Shown: positions 1 to 7,471 of the stretch, piece after piece
Position numbering within the stretch: the first letter of the stretch is position 1
Layout: every line of letters starts with the position of its first letter
Assembly: GCF_001591265.1 (NCBI RefSeq)
Contig: NZ_BCUL01000013.1
Location: forward strand, 1 to 46,193
DNA: 46,193 bases
Direction: 5' to 3'
Source of the DNA: Moraxella atlantae NBRC 14588
GTDB taxonomy: Bacteria; Pseudomonadota; Gammaproteobacteria; Pseudomonadales; Moraxellaceae
Position numbers and translations under genes: made by a program
The notes under the pieces: model-generated
Told to the model about the DNA's origin: nothing
Databases searched by the model: none
Seen by the model: the letters and a program-made list of their open reading frames with translations, nothing else

Positions 1-93
1 AGACGGCGTATTGTCAATGCCGTGCCGCGTGGCAGTTTGACTGACTGTTAATTCTGACAGCCAAAAGTTGTTTGATAGTTTAACGTTGTTCAT
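1..93 (-). CDS. Phage M15-family peptidase (endolysin), N-terminal fragment
   Basis: Only the first 31 codons are inside the window; the gene runs off the left edge. The ATG at 91-93 overlaps the last codons of the holin-like gene. The visible peptide reads LSNNFWLSELTVSQTATRHG and then IDNTPS. This matches the usual start of phage peptidase M15 (zinc D-Ala-D-Ala carboxypeptidase type) lysis enzymes, in which an 'F-LSELT-SQTA-R-GIDNTPS' stretch precedes the catalytic domain. The position right after two small membrane proteins supports a lysis role in cutting peptidoglycan cross-links. The zinc ligands lie outside the window, so activity cannot be judged. Confidence 0.7.
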   Translation of the reverse strand, partial: MNNVKLSNNFWLSELTVSQTATRHGIDNTPS

Positions 94-454
94 CGTCGTC
101 TCCTCTTGTTTTTTTTACCAATTTTTCAATCGCGCTATCGCCCATGCGATTCACCAATTTATCGGCGAGCCGTGGGCTGGCAAGTCGAAGTGCGTCCATT
201 AGATGCCCACTAAACACACCCACGCTCATGCCGATTGCTGCTGATATAAACAGTGACCGCAAGCCGTGCTCCGTCATCAAGTAATCAACCGTAGCTCCTG
301 CAAATACGATGGACGCCATCACTAACAGCACTGCAAGCCGCGGGCCATAAAGGCTTGCTTTTTCACTGATGCCAATCATGCCACCAACCGTGCCGCCAAT
401 GACCGCCATCATAATCTGTGGTGCAAACGCCAAGCCCATCCAAACGTTGCCCAT
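80..454 (-). CDS. Putative phage holin (LydA-like)
   Basis: A 124-aa membrane protein. A hydrophobic helix lies near residues 9-27, two more near 38-58 and 67-85, and the C-terminus is highly charged (KLVKKTRGDDDEQR). Size, helix number and charged tail fit phage holins, and the build resembles the LydA/holin superfamily III type. The gene overlaps the start of an M15 peptidase gene and follows another small membrane protein, which is the usual layout of a lysis cassette. The start is supported by GGAG eight bases upstream. It would make the inner-membrane lesion that frees the endolysin. The family call is from memory of features, not a search. Confidence 0.6.
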   Translation of the reverse strand: MGNVWMGLAFAPQIMMAVIGGTVGGMIGISEKASLYGPRLAVLLVMASIVFAGATVDYLMTEHGLRSLFISAAIGMSVGVFSGHLMDALRLASPRLADKLVNRMGDSAIEKLVKKTRGDDDEQR

Positions 455-500
455 TAGTTACTCCCATGTGCTTTGTCGTCCTCTAGCAGCCTATTGATTG

Positions 501-908
501 TTAGCAGCTCATAGCCAGCAAGCAAGCCAGTGCAACTAAAACATACGTTGTAACCGCTGTTGTCATGACGTGTGCCGCATTTGCGCTAAAAATCGCGGCG
601 ATAATCAACCAAACCGTGCCCGAAAAAAGCAACAACAAGCCGCTTACTTGGTTGCTGCGATTGGAGAGACGACACATTGCAACAAGCTGCGCCACGCCCA
701 AGCCCAGCACAAATAGCCAGTGATAGGCCTTGGTAATATCAAATCGGGCATATGATGGTAGTGACAGCAAGTTAAAATAATTTAACGCCATGATGCTTGA
801 AAAGCTTACAAGCAATAGTGCGTTTAAAAGCTCAACGATACGCGTACCGACTTCAAACAACCAACGGCGAAACCGCCCCATGTGGCTTAGTGTTGTGTGT
901 ACTGACAT
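501..908 (-). CDS. Phage membrane protein of the lysis cassette (possible antiholin or second holin)
   Basis: A 135-aa protein with an amphipathic, basic N-terminus (GRFRRWLFEVGTRIVELLNA) and about four predicted hydrophobic segments. A good AAGGGA ribosome-binding site precedes the ATG. It lies between the frameshifted gene at 928-1843 and the holin-like gene and is probably co-transcribed with both from the late-type promoter at 1876-1931. P1-type phages carry several small membrane proteins near the holin, and by analogy this one could modulate lysis timing. No family is firmly recognised; a role in the cassette rests on position and topology. Confidence 0.5.
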   Translation of the reverse strand: MSVHTTLSHMGRFRRWLFEVGTRIVELLNALLLVSFSSIMALNYFNLLSLPSYARFDITKAYHWLFVLGLGVAQLVAMCRLSNRSNQVSGLLLLFSGTVWLIIAAIFSANAAHVMTTAVTTYVLVALACLLAMSC

Positions 909-927
909 AGACTACATCCCTTGTCCA

Positions 928-1843
928 CTATCGCCTGCCTGCCAGTAAGCGTATGATGATGTTTAGCTTCTCATGGTAGGCTTTTTCACTCTCAAACTTA
1001 TGTTCAAGCACTTGCGTGCGTGTGTGAAACGCTGGCGAATTGCGATACATATTAATTAATGATACGTCTATTGTAAGGGCTTCACGCATCGTCATTTGCC
1101 CATGTTCCATCATTGCTATCGTGTCGTTCCATAGCGTATTCAACAAGCTGTCGGATGAGGCTGGGTAAATGACTAAGGGCGCAAAATCGTGTGGCTTTGC
1201 CGCCACCCCCCACCAGCGCGATCCCATCGTTGTCAAATTTTGGGGTAACAAAATGCGCCAGTGCGTCGCTGGCTTCAGCATACAGTGCGTACAATTTGGT
1301 ATACTGACCATCGGTTAGGTTTTGGATTTGTTCAAATCGCGTCAGCAACACATCGCCCAGTGCTTGCGAATCTGTGGTTGCCACCTCATCCCATATCAGC
1401 TTATCTGGCAAGCCCAAGGACGCAGTCAAATCGCCATACGCCTGCAAGGCGATTGCACCTGTCAGCCAGTCAAAAACATTCTCACAGTTTTTTTCTAAAA
1501 TCAGCGCGTGTGCGCCCGTTAGATGCCCAAAACACACGCCCTCACGCTCAAAGACGCTTGGCACGTCGTCTGGCTGTGTGGCGATAAAAAACGCACTGTG
1601 GTCGCCTGTTGGGCTATAATCGCTATCTGATATGGCAAGATAATTTAACAGCGTATAGTAACGCTCCTGCACGGTCAGCTGATTGGGTAAATCCGCATCA
1701 TCCAGCACGAACGCCAAAAAGCTTGATAGCCGTGCTTCATTCATGGTTTCAGGAATTTTGGCAACGCGCATCGTATTGCCGATGGTGTTTTCGCGCAGAT
1801 TGACTTGACGCTTTAAAAGCGACAACGGCTCAATGTTGAACAT
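928..1843 (-). pseudogene. Phage late protein split by a frameshift at a C6 tract
   Basis: Two overlapping reading frames form one gene. The upstream frame (start at 1843) runs to 1082, and the downstream frame stops at 928. Coding character switches at the C6 run (G6 on the coding strand) at 1206-1211. Removing one base there joins the frames into a protein of about 304 aa with sequence ...GIALVG then VAAKPHDFAPLV. The ATG follows a terminator hairpin and a late-type promoter, so this is the first gene of the lysis-end unit. I do not recognise the family; its place next to baseplate and lysis genes suggests a tail/baseplate or chaperone protein. Possible explanations are a real mutation, a sequencing error, or programmed +1 slippage on the G run. 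Confidence 0.55.
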
Positions 1844-1844
1844 A

Positions 1845-1880
1845 AAAATAGCCCCATCATTGTTTTGATGGGGCTATTTT
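1845..1880 (-). terminator. Rho-independent terminator overlapping the late-type promoter
   Basis: A 15-bp perfect inverted repeat (arms 1845-1859 and 1866-1880, six-base loop) with GC-rich core AGCCCCATCA is followed on the minus strand by five Ts directly before the next ATG. It would end transcription coming from the baseplate genes. Its promoter-proximal arm covers the -10 hexamer of the downstream promoter. Confidence 0.8.
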
Positions 1881-1931
1881 AGCTTGTCGTATTGGCGGCA
1901 GTGTTGGGGCGTTCCTAAATTGGGGCGTTCC
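1876..1931 (-). promoter_or_regulatory. Late-type promoter, site 1 (two GGAAC boxes, -10 TAAAAT)
   Basis: GGAACGCCCC occurs twice on the minus strand, with GGAAC at 1911-1915 and 1927-1931. The proximal box is 29 bp from TAAAAT at 1876-1881. Same spacing as the other eight sites in this phage. It would drive the frameshifted gene and the lysis genes. There is no -35 hexamer. Confidence 0.65.
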
Positions 1932-2572
1932 TAGACTGGCGAAAAATCGGCAACATGGAAGGCTAGCATACCGACAGCAACCCCTATGGGTGTTGGCTCA
2001 TTGTCGTAACTGACGGCAATGTCAGGCACAACATGCCACGGCACAAGCCGACTGAGTGTGGGTGCAAGTTCTGCCAATTCCTTTATATCGATCGAGTAAT
2101 CGAGCATCACACGCACGCGGCTGGTCAAAAAACGCTCATTGGTGGGTTCGGCAAACAGATGGTTTGGATACTCAAGCGCCCTGTCTTTGCTGTGCCATAG
2201 TTGCGTGACCTTGTTTTGTTTGGGGTAAAGCATATCTAGCACAAACTGTAAAAACGCCAAGCCGCGCTCACTGGCCATGCCTAGCCATTGTGACAAAATG
2301 ATTGCCATAATACGGTCAGCCAACTCACCGTTTTCGCGTCGCAATACCGCCAAGCCGTTTAACTTGGTAAAACGCTCAATGACCGTATGACCACCCAAAA
2401 ACGATGCGCCATATTCGTGCATTTGTGCCAGTTCGCTTAATACTGTATTATCCGCTGGTCTGTGATTGTCCAGCAGCGCGGCAAACACCTGCTGCATGGC
2501 GCGCTCAAGGTCATCGTAAGCATGGCTTGCCAGTATAGGCAAGGCAAAATCATGGGCGGTTAAGTCTTGCAT
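1931..2572 (-). CDS. Putative phage baseplate/tail protein
   Basis: A 213-aa soluble protein whose ATG sits beside the stop of the baseplate J-like gene, so the two are translationally linked. It has no signal peptide or membrane segment. Its N-terminal half is mainly predicted helical, followed by a segment RFLTSRVRVMLDYSIDIKEL and a short beta-rich end. In many myoviruses the gene after gpJ encodes the gpI-type wedge protein; this protein has that position and about that size, but I cannot see a diagnostic motif. Function is inferred from position only. Confidence 0.45.
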   Translation of the reverse strand: MQDLTAHDFALPILASHAYDDLERAMQQVFAALLDNHRPADNTVLSELAQMHEYGASFLGGHTVIERFTKLNGLAVLRRENGELADRIMAIILSQWLGMASERGLAFLQFVLDMLYPKQNKVTQLWHSKDRALEYPNHLFAEPTNERFLTSRVRVMLDYSIDIKELAELAPTLSRLVPWHVVPDIAVSYDNEPTPIGVAVGMLAFHVADFSPV

Positions 2573-2573
2573 G

Positions 2574-4034
2574 TCAAAATGTCCATAGCGCGTTGCCCAT
2601 ATCGGCGGTGCGCGTGATATTGACGGTAATGCTGTCGCGTGTCAAATAAAGCCAGTGATGCGGCTTGATGCGGTTGTCATCTGTGATGGTTTCGCCCAAT
2701 ACGGTAAAATCGCTAATACGGTCTTGGAATGCTGGAATGTTGGCGCGCATCAGCGTGGCAATTTCTTGGCGGTTAAAACCGTCTAAATTCGGATGACTGG
2801 CGGCAATCGTGCCGCGCCCATAGTGCTGAAGCAGCAACTCTAGGATTTGGGTTTTGACGCTGTCAGAATCGTGCACGCCTGCCAAAATTGCATTGATGGT
2901 GATATGGTATGGGCGTTCTTGTACTGGTTTTAGACGCACGCGCTCTCTTAGTAGGCTATCAGCCGTTGCCACCAGCTTACAAATATCATCCGTCAGCCGC
3001 GCTTGCTCATTGGGGTCTTTGGCAACCACTGTAAGGTTCATGTGGTTAATGTTATCAAGGCTTGCCCCATAAAACTTTTCTTGTGTGGTCTCATTCCAGA
3101 TTGCCATATAGCTAAAACGGCTCATAAAATGCTGGCGCACCAAGAAATCAAAATTGCCCATAAACACCGCATTTTGGTCGTAGGTAGCAGGAAAGCTTGC
3201 CAACAAGCGCATTTGCGACACGCTCAACGGATTTGCCGCGGCACGCTGTAGTCCACCGTATTTAAAGTATAGGTTTAAGCTGGTTTCATCACTAGCCGTG
3301 ATATTTTGTAGTGACGCTTGTTTAAGCGTGGTTGTATCCACTTCACCGTAGCACTGTGTTAGCGTAACTGTGTAACTCTCGCCTGCCTGCACCGTTTGAC
3401 CGACACGCGCGGTATCGCCAAACATCAATGTAATTTGCTTTAAATCGTCCGTTAATAGCGTATAGACTGCGCTTCCTGCTGCGGCATTCATGAATTTTGG
3501 CGCATAGTCAAACAGCGTGTTGCTGCTGTTGTTTTTGACGCTGATACTGGCTAAATACATGTCGTCTGCCACAGGTAGGCTTGCCCGAAAAAAAGGCTGA
3601 CTGGCTGCGATACTAAACGTATGGCTGACCTGCGTGCTTTGCTCACACAACACCTGCGCGCGCTCACCTGCACCAATCGTAACAGCGGACAGCAGTCGCC
3701 ATTCGCGCCCCAAGCCGTCCTCCACCACGCGTCCAGCTGATAGCGTGATTTTGGCTGCACCGTTGTTTTCAATGCTCAGCCAGTATTGACAAGGCGTTGC
3801 CACGGGCAAAATACCCTTATTAATAGCATCAGCGATGATGGTGCTATCTTTTGACTTAATAAACGGTTCAATGATATTTACCGCATTATCCTGCGACAAG
3901 GCAATCACCAATTCGCGGATGGCGGTTAGCATGGCGGTGACGGTGGGGTCTTGCACCTGCCAGCGTTCGGCAATGTCGGGATAATCGCCCAATGCGTTGG
4001 TGATAATATCGTTTAGCTTATTGCGCTGTAACAT
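2574..4034 (-). CDS. Phage baseplate wedge protein, gpJ/gp47-like
   Basis: About 486 aa. The N-terminal half includes GILPVATPCQYWLSIENNGA and GRVVEDGLGREWRL, beta-rich stretches typical of the baseplate J/gp47 family. This is followed by a long region with the usual wedge-protein pattern of acid-amide and Thr/Ser strands. The start was chosen at the ATG at 4032-4034, which has GAGG ten bases upstream; an in-frame ATG five codons earlier is also possible. The product would build the wedge ring that opens on host contact. It overlaps the 110-aa gene upstream and touches the 213-aa gene downstream, so the three are one operon. Confidence 0.6.
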   Translation of the reverse strand: MLQRNKLNDIITNALGDYPDIAERWQVQDPTVTAMLTAIRELVIALSQDNAVNIIEPFIKSKDSTIIADAINKGILPVATPCQYWLSIENNGAAKITLSAGRVVEDGLGREWRLLSAVTIGAGERAQVLCEQSTQVSHTFSIAASQPFFRASLPVADDMYLASISVKNNSSNTLFDYAPKFMNAAAGSAVYTLLTDDLKQITLMFGDTARVGQTVQAGESYTVTLTQCYGEVDTTTLKQASLQNITASDETSLNLYFKYGGLQRAAANPLSVSQMRLLASFPATYDQNAVFMGNFDFLVRQHFMSRFSYMAIWNETTQEKFYGASLDNINHMNLTVVAKDPNEQARLTDDICKLVATADSLLRERVRLKPVQERPYHITINAILAGVHDSDSVKTQILELLLQHYGRGTIAASHPNLDGFNRQEIATLMRANIPAFQDRISDFTVLGETITDDNRIKPHHWLYLTRDSITVNITRTADMGNALWTF

Positions 4035-4350
4035 CTTGATAATCCTCATCCATCACGCTGCCTGTGTCCGCCTGCCCAACCTCAACCAACACACTGCCGA
4101 TTTGGATAAACACGTTTACTTGCTCAAATCCCACCGTTTCGCTGATGATGTTAAGTTCATCTTGCGCAAGTTCGCCTAAAATCGGGATATCTTGTATCAT
4201 CTTGGCAATAAATGCATCGGCATTAAACGCGGTCAGATTTTTTAACAGCTGCTCTTTGACGGTGCAACCGTAGTTTTGATAAAAATACCCATTCACGGGG
4301 GTTGCCAGCCAATGATTGACCATGGCAGCAATTGTTTTGGCATCAATCAT
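4018..4350 (-). CDS. Small phage protein upstream of the baseplate J-like gene
   Basis: A 110-aa acidic protein with an excellent AGGAGG site. It carries GYFYQNYGCTVKEQLLKNL near the N-terminus. Its stop lies inside the start region of the gpJ-like gene and its ATG overlaps the stop of the membrane gene before it. In myovirus baseplate operons the small gene before gpJ is often the gp25/gpW lysozyme-like wedge protein. The size fits, but I do not see that family's signature, so the role stays open. Confidence 0.5.
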   Translation of the reverse strand: MIDAKTIAAMVNHWLATPVNGYFYQNYGCTVKEQLLKNLTAFNADAFIAKMIQDIPILGELAQDELNIISETVGFEQVNVFIQIGSVLVEVGQADTGSVMDEDYQDVTAQ

Positions 4351-4706
4351 GCGCTGACCTCCTTGGCGTATGGGCTATGCAGCAATAAAAATCCAAACGC
4401 CCAACAAAATATTAAGCCTCCGCCAATCACGATGAGTAATATATTCAATCCAATCGCACCGATGCCCCACATATTTGCACGCCATAGCAGATGACTAAAC
4501 CGCCACAACAAAAAAGCGTAAGCCGCAACCAATGGTGCAGTTAGCCAAATCGCGGTTTTAAGCAAGCGTTCAATGGCCAATGCCAGTCGCGCCCGATCCA
4601 TGCGCTTGTTGATTTGTTCAAGTTGGGTTGGCACGGCTGAAACCAACCATGATAGCCAAAACCATAGCCAAAATGACAAGAAGGTGTCTATGATATAGTC
4701 ATTCAT
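4347..4706 (-). CDS. Small phage membrane protein
   Basis: About 119 aa with a Trp-rich first membrane helix (FLSFWLWFWLSWLV), a polar helix, and two or three further hydrophobic segments. The frame is open upstream to 4784, but the ATG at 4704-4706 is preferred because the predicted promoter (-10 at 4732-4737) lies inside the longer version and its transcript would begin near 4725. It is the first gene of the unit that goes on to the gpJ-like gene. Function unknown; an integral membrane protein in a baseplate operon could act in lysis, superinfection exclusion or assembly. Confidence 0.5.
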   Translation of the reverse strand: MNDYIIDTFLSFWLWFWLSWLVSAVPTQLEQINKRMDRARLALAIERLLKTAIWLTAPLVAAYAFLLWRFSHLLWRANMWGIGAIGLNILLIVIGGGLIFCWAFGFLLLHSPYAKEVSA

Positions 4707-4731
4707 GCTTTGCCCCAAAAGTGTTTGCGCT

Positions 4732-4793
4732 ATTATCACCGCCAAACGACTGTCATCTGACCCTATGTTCCAAAAATGTTCCAAAAATGTTCC
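4732..4793 (-). promoter_or_regulatory. Late-type promoter, site 2 (three phased GGAAC boxes, -10 GATAAT)
   Basis: Three GGAAC boxes at 4767-4771, 4778-4782 and 4789-4793, spaced exactly 11 bp apart in GGAACATTTTT units. The box nearest the gene is 29 bp from GATAAT at 4732-4737. The start point would be near 4725, shortly before the ATG of the membrane protein. Confidence 0.65.
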
Positions 4794-4796
4794 AAA

Positions 4797-4824
4797 ACAA
4801 AAAACCCACCGATTAGGTGGGCTT
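4797..4824 (-). terminator. Rho-independent terminator after the 140-aa gene
   Basis: CCCACC at 805-810 and GGTGGG at 816-821 (prefix 4) form a short GC hairpin followed on the minus strand by six Ts. It ends the unit of the 140-aa gene just upstream of the triple GGAAC promoter. Confidence 0.7.
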
Positions 4825-4839
4825 GTATGTATCAGCTGA

Positions 4840-5262
4840 TTAATACTTTTGAATCATATCAGTCACCGACAAGCGCAGCTCCATATCCTCATCCCACAAT
4901 CGATACTCTTCAGTGTCCGATAACTGCCAATCCATGTTATCCGCCGTCACCATGCTTGCCATGTCTTCATAGAACATGTCAGCAGCCACGATGGTTTGTG
5001 CGTCATCTATGCCGCGATAAATACGCTCAATGTATGAATCGGTTTCATCGCCTACGTTATAATCTTGACGGCGCAGCACGTCCTTTAAAGCCCACCAATA
5101 CACGCCATATTGGCGGTAATGGCGAATATTTTTTTTAAGGCGTTGATAAATCACGCCAGCAGCAAATTCCACAAAATCCGCGTTTGGCTGATTATCCGCA
5201 AGGTTTGCCTGCGCTTCAGCGGTTTTATCCGCTAAAAATTGTGGTTCAAATTGATAGTACAT
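4840..5262 (-). CDS. Hypothetical acidic phage protein
   Basis: A 140-aa acidic protein with an aromatic cluster (YRQYGVYWWALKDVLRRQDY) and no membrane segment. An AAAGGTGAG ribosome-binding site precedes the ATG. It starts within two bases of the stop of the 268-aa frame and is followed by a terminator, so it closes a transcription unit. I do not recognise it. Its neighbours are the nuclease/methylase remnants rather than structural genes, which would allow an accessory role. Confidence 0.5.
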   Translation of the reverse strand: MYYQFEPQFLADKTAEAQANLADNQPNADFVEFAAGVIYQRLKKNIRHYRQYGVYWWALKDVLRRQDYNVGDETDSYIERIYRGIDDAQTIVAADMFYEDMASMVTADNMDWQLSDTEEYRLWDEDMELRLSVTDMIQKY

Positions 5263-5263
5263 G

Positions 5264-6070
5264 TTAGCTCACCTTTTTTATGGACAGTTGATTGGCCGCA
5301 GCTGGGTAATCTTGCACCAGTTTGGTATAGGCTTGATACGCTATCAACCATCGCTCATTTTCGCCATCCCAATGCGCATAACCCCCAATGTGTTTAAACT
5401 CTTTCTTTTTTATGCCGTACTTTTTGGCATAGTCTTTGATTTCCTCTTTCCATTTTCTAGTGTTGCCTGTGATGCCTACAGTATCAGTGGATTGTAAATC
5501 GGCTGTTTGGGCTTTGTTTGCCTTATATTTTTTAGCCGTATCGTCTAGGTAAAACCAAAAATGATATTCATTGCCAATCGTTCTGTTTGGTCTGCCAATG
5601 TTTAACGCCATATACAGTAATTCATCTTTGTCCTGCTCGCTGATATTGGGTATCAAATCTTGGTCGGCTTTGATATAGTCATTATACAGCTTATTTGACA
5701 AAGCGGTAATATCATCGCTTGAATAATCGTCTGGCAACCCATTAATCGCATCACGCACCGTCACCAAAAAATTTTCGGGCTGTTTGGTCAATCGGCGATA
5801 AAGTCTAATATTGTTTAGCATGGTGTCTGCTACTTCAATCTTGATTTGCCGACTTTTGATAAACTCTGATAAAGCGTTTAAGATGGAAATATCGTTAGAA
5901 ATGCCGTTTATGATAAGTAATGGCAAAACATGGTTTGATGTATCGTCTTGCAATTTGTCGAATTGTGTGGTACTCTTTTTACCAAGAGTTGTGGTGGCCT
6001 GAGCGTTAGCCAATGTTGTGCTATCCGAATTGCCATTTTGGTGAGAGGGCGTAGCAACTCCAAGAACCAT
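5264..6070 (-). CDS. Open frame with mobile-repeat N-terminus; possible tail end of a broken polyvalent gene
   Basis: The frame has 268 codons. Its first 50 or so residues come from a dispersed repeat (GVATPSHQNGNSDST and QFDKLQDDTSNHVLPLLI), and the only ATG lies inside a perfect hairpin at 6062-6089. After that comes a helical, Lys/Asp-rich domain ending in EFKHIGGYAHWDGENERWLI and a Tyr-rich segment, with no family I recognise. It is directly downstream of the truncated methylase gene. It may be the 3' remnant of the same large protein, cut off by insertion of repeats and an IS200/IS605-like end. No ribosome-binding site is evident at the apparent start, so expression is doubtful. Confidence 0.4.
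   Translation of the reverse strand: MVLGVATPSHQNGNSDSTTLANAQATTTLGKKSTTQFDKLQDDTSNHVLPLLIINGISNDISILNALSEFIKSRQIKIEVADTMLNNIRLYRRLTKQPENFLVTVRDAINGLPDDYSSDDITALSNKLYNDYIKADQDLIPNISEQDKDELLYMALNIGRPNRTIGNEYHFWFYLDDTAKKYKANKAQTADLQSTDTVGITGNTRKWKEEIKDYAKKYGIKKKEFKHIGGYAHWDGENERWLIAYQAYTKLVQDYPAAANQLSIKKVS
5915..6060 (-). repeat. Dispersed repeat copy A
   Basis: About 145 bp resembling a second copy at 6687-6845. The best-conserved part (about 5915-5974) reads CACAATTCGACAAATTGCAA and onward and encodes QFDKLQDD, with an internal CAATT/AATTG inverted repeat. The other end is more diverged but still alignable (GTTGCTACGCCCTCTCAC against GTTGCTTCACCCTCACAC). Confidence 0.6.
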
Positions 6071-6089
6071 ATTGTCAAATATGGTTCTT
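6062..6089. other. Perfect 12-bp hairpin containing the apparent start codon of the 268-aa frame
   Basis: Arms AAGAACCATATT and AATATGGTTCTT surround the loop GTCA. The plus-strand side runs into seven Ts, so it could end plus-strand transcription. It separates repeat copy A from the IS200/IS605-like end and probably marks a mobile-element boundary. Confidence 0.55.
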
Positions 6090-6104
6090 TTTTTGTCTAA
6101 TGCT

Positions 6105-6203
6105 TTGAGGTTTTGACTTCCTCCCCTCCCTAAAGTGAGGGGATTCCTTCTGCAAGACGGTCAAGCCCGACCGCAAACCTAAGACAATGGCAATGCCGCC
6201 CGA
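6105..6203 (-). mobile_element. IS200/IS605-like right-end remnant
   Basis: The minus strand carries CCCCTCACTTTAGGGAGGGG followed by AGGAAGTC, the hairpin and 3' sequence typical of IS200/IS605 right ends. Just upstream it encodes about 25 residues ending in SGLTVLQKESPHFREGRKS, which look like the read-out of a TnpB C-terminus. No other part of the element is present. The boundary with the methylase gene is set near 6203, where the methylase family pattern (DRVSGGIA) stops. Confidence 0.65.
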
Positions 6204-6686
6204 CACACGGTCAAGTTCTACGCTGTCAATAATCGCATTATCGGGTGATGTGGCGGTAAATACGCCCGTTCCTGCTGATGGGTCAAGGACACGCCCACCA
6301 TTAAAGCCGAGTTCACGGGCTAAATCCCACATACTGCTTGCCAATTCCATTGGCGTGTAGTATTCGTATTGACTGCCTGTTTTGCCCTCATGATTGACGA
6401 TGCCACCGCCATTGCCCGTGTATTTGGCAAGGGTGGTCAGCTGCTCTGTTGTTAGGTCATCGCGAGTCAAGCCTTCATTTTGGATTTTGTTAAGCAAAGC
6501 TATTGCTTCGTCATTAGCTTTTTGGCGCGCTCTCATATCGACATTGCCGTTACGGTTGGTAGGCTTAACGCCTTGACGGTTAAAAATAGGAGTTTGGGTT
6601 GCTTGAAGCTCCCATCCCTCAGCTAAATCATCAATGCCTTTTTCAAGGTCATACACAACCTTGCCTGCTTCATCTTTTACCATCAA

Positions 6687-6845
6687 AATAAGTAATGGCA
6701 AAACATCGTTTGTGGTGATATCGTCTTGCAATTTGTCGAATTGTGGGCTATTATTTCCATTAAAGGTTGCCATGAATCCGAGCGATAACCATTTTGTGTT
6801 ATCCATAACACTATCAAAGTGTGAGGGTGAAGCAACCTTTTTTAA
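6687..6845 (-). repeat. Dispersed repeat copy B, inserted in frame in the nuclease/methylase gene
   Basis: Encodes ASPSHFDSVMDNTKW and SPQFDKLQDDITTNDVLPLL, parallel to copy A. It sits between the BECR-like region and the methylase region without breaking the frame. Confidence 0.6.
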
Positions 6846-7396
6846 TGCCTTGAGATTATAGCCAGCATAAAACAAATCACTTTCATTTTCACGCTCACAA
6901 GCCTGTACTTCTGCAAATACCTTATATCCATTTTTTAATTCAACCCATTTTCTATATGGATGAAATGCGATTATTGACTTATCGGCTCTATCATGGTCTG
7001 ATAATTCACGGCCCATAAATTCGCCTTTGGCGAAAATCTGTGGGATATAAGGCAAGCATTTAACCAAAATATCATTTCTTTTCACATTGTAGGTGATATG
7101 ACCTATAGTATCCTTGCTATTAAAATGCACAACTTTGCCATCAATGGTTTTAACGGTTTTCCCCAATAAATTGTCTCTTATCCAATCTTTAGCAGTGCGT
7201 TTTCGCGCGCCTTGCCCCATATCCTGCGTGTCATCAATATCAATTTTGCTTAACTGCTCAATATCATCATCAGTCAGCACATCGGTTTGCTGTGCCAGCA
7301 ACAGCCGCTGCAATTCATCCAATGCCAAAAAATAATCGCGGTTATTCAGTGCTGGCAATTTTGCCAAAATATCTTGTACAGTTACAGTCTGCATGA

Positions 7397-7430
7397 TAAA
7401 AAAGCCCATCAACGGTTGGTTAATGGGCTT
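7397..7430 (-). terminator. Rho-independent terminator between the 206-aa gene and the methylase gene
   Basis: Arms AAGCCCAT and ATGGGCTT are followed by six Ts on the minus strand, immediately before the chosen ATG. It adjoins the -10 region of the promoter at 7431-7470. Confidence 0.75.
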
Positions 7431-7470
7431 AACTTAGCATAACGACAAGATGGGGTTGTGGGGCTGTTCC
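7431..7470 (-). promoter_or_regulatory. Late-type promoter, site 3 (GGAACAGCCCC, -10 TAAGTT)
   Basis: GGAAC at 7466-7470 on the minus strand, then 29 bp, then TAAGTT at 7431-7436. Same geometry as the other sites. Would drive the truncated nuclease/methylase gene. Confidence 0.6.
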
Positions 7471-7471
7471 G

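Larger units (their letters stand above)
6075..7394 (-). pseudogene. Truncated polyvalent protein: BECR-nuclease-like region plus N6-adenine DNA methylase N-terminus
   Basis: The start was taken at the ATG at 7392-7394 because upstream in-frame Met codons fall inside a terminator. Residues of about 65-185 (LLGKTVKTIDGKVVHF to FYAGYNLKALKK) resemble the BECR-type nuclease domains of phage polyvalent proteins. A dispersed repeat follows. Then comes the start of an N6-methylase: YTGNGGG, YEYYTP, and RVLDPSAGTGVF, which is the SAM-binding motif I. The catalytic NPPY/DPPY motif is absent because the frame passes into an IS200/IS605-like end after DRVSGGIA. The intact protein was probably a DarB-like antirestriction factor co-injected with the DNA. 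It has its own promoter (7431-7470). Confidence 0.65.

Noticed and set aside
4707-4784. N-terminal extension of the small membrane protein up to 4784
   Set aside because: It would be encoded across the GGAAC boxes and the -10 region and starts with TTG; the promoter geometry makes the ATG at 4706 more likely.
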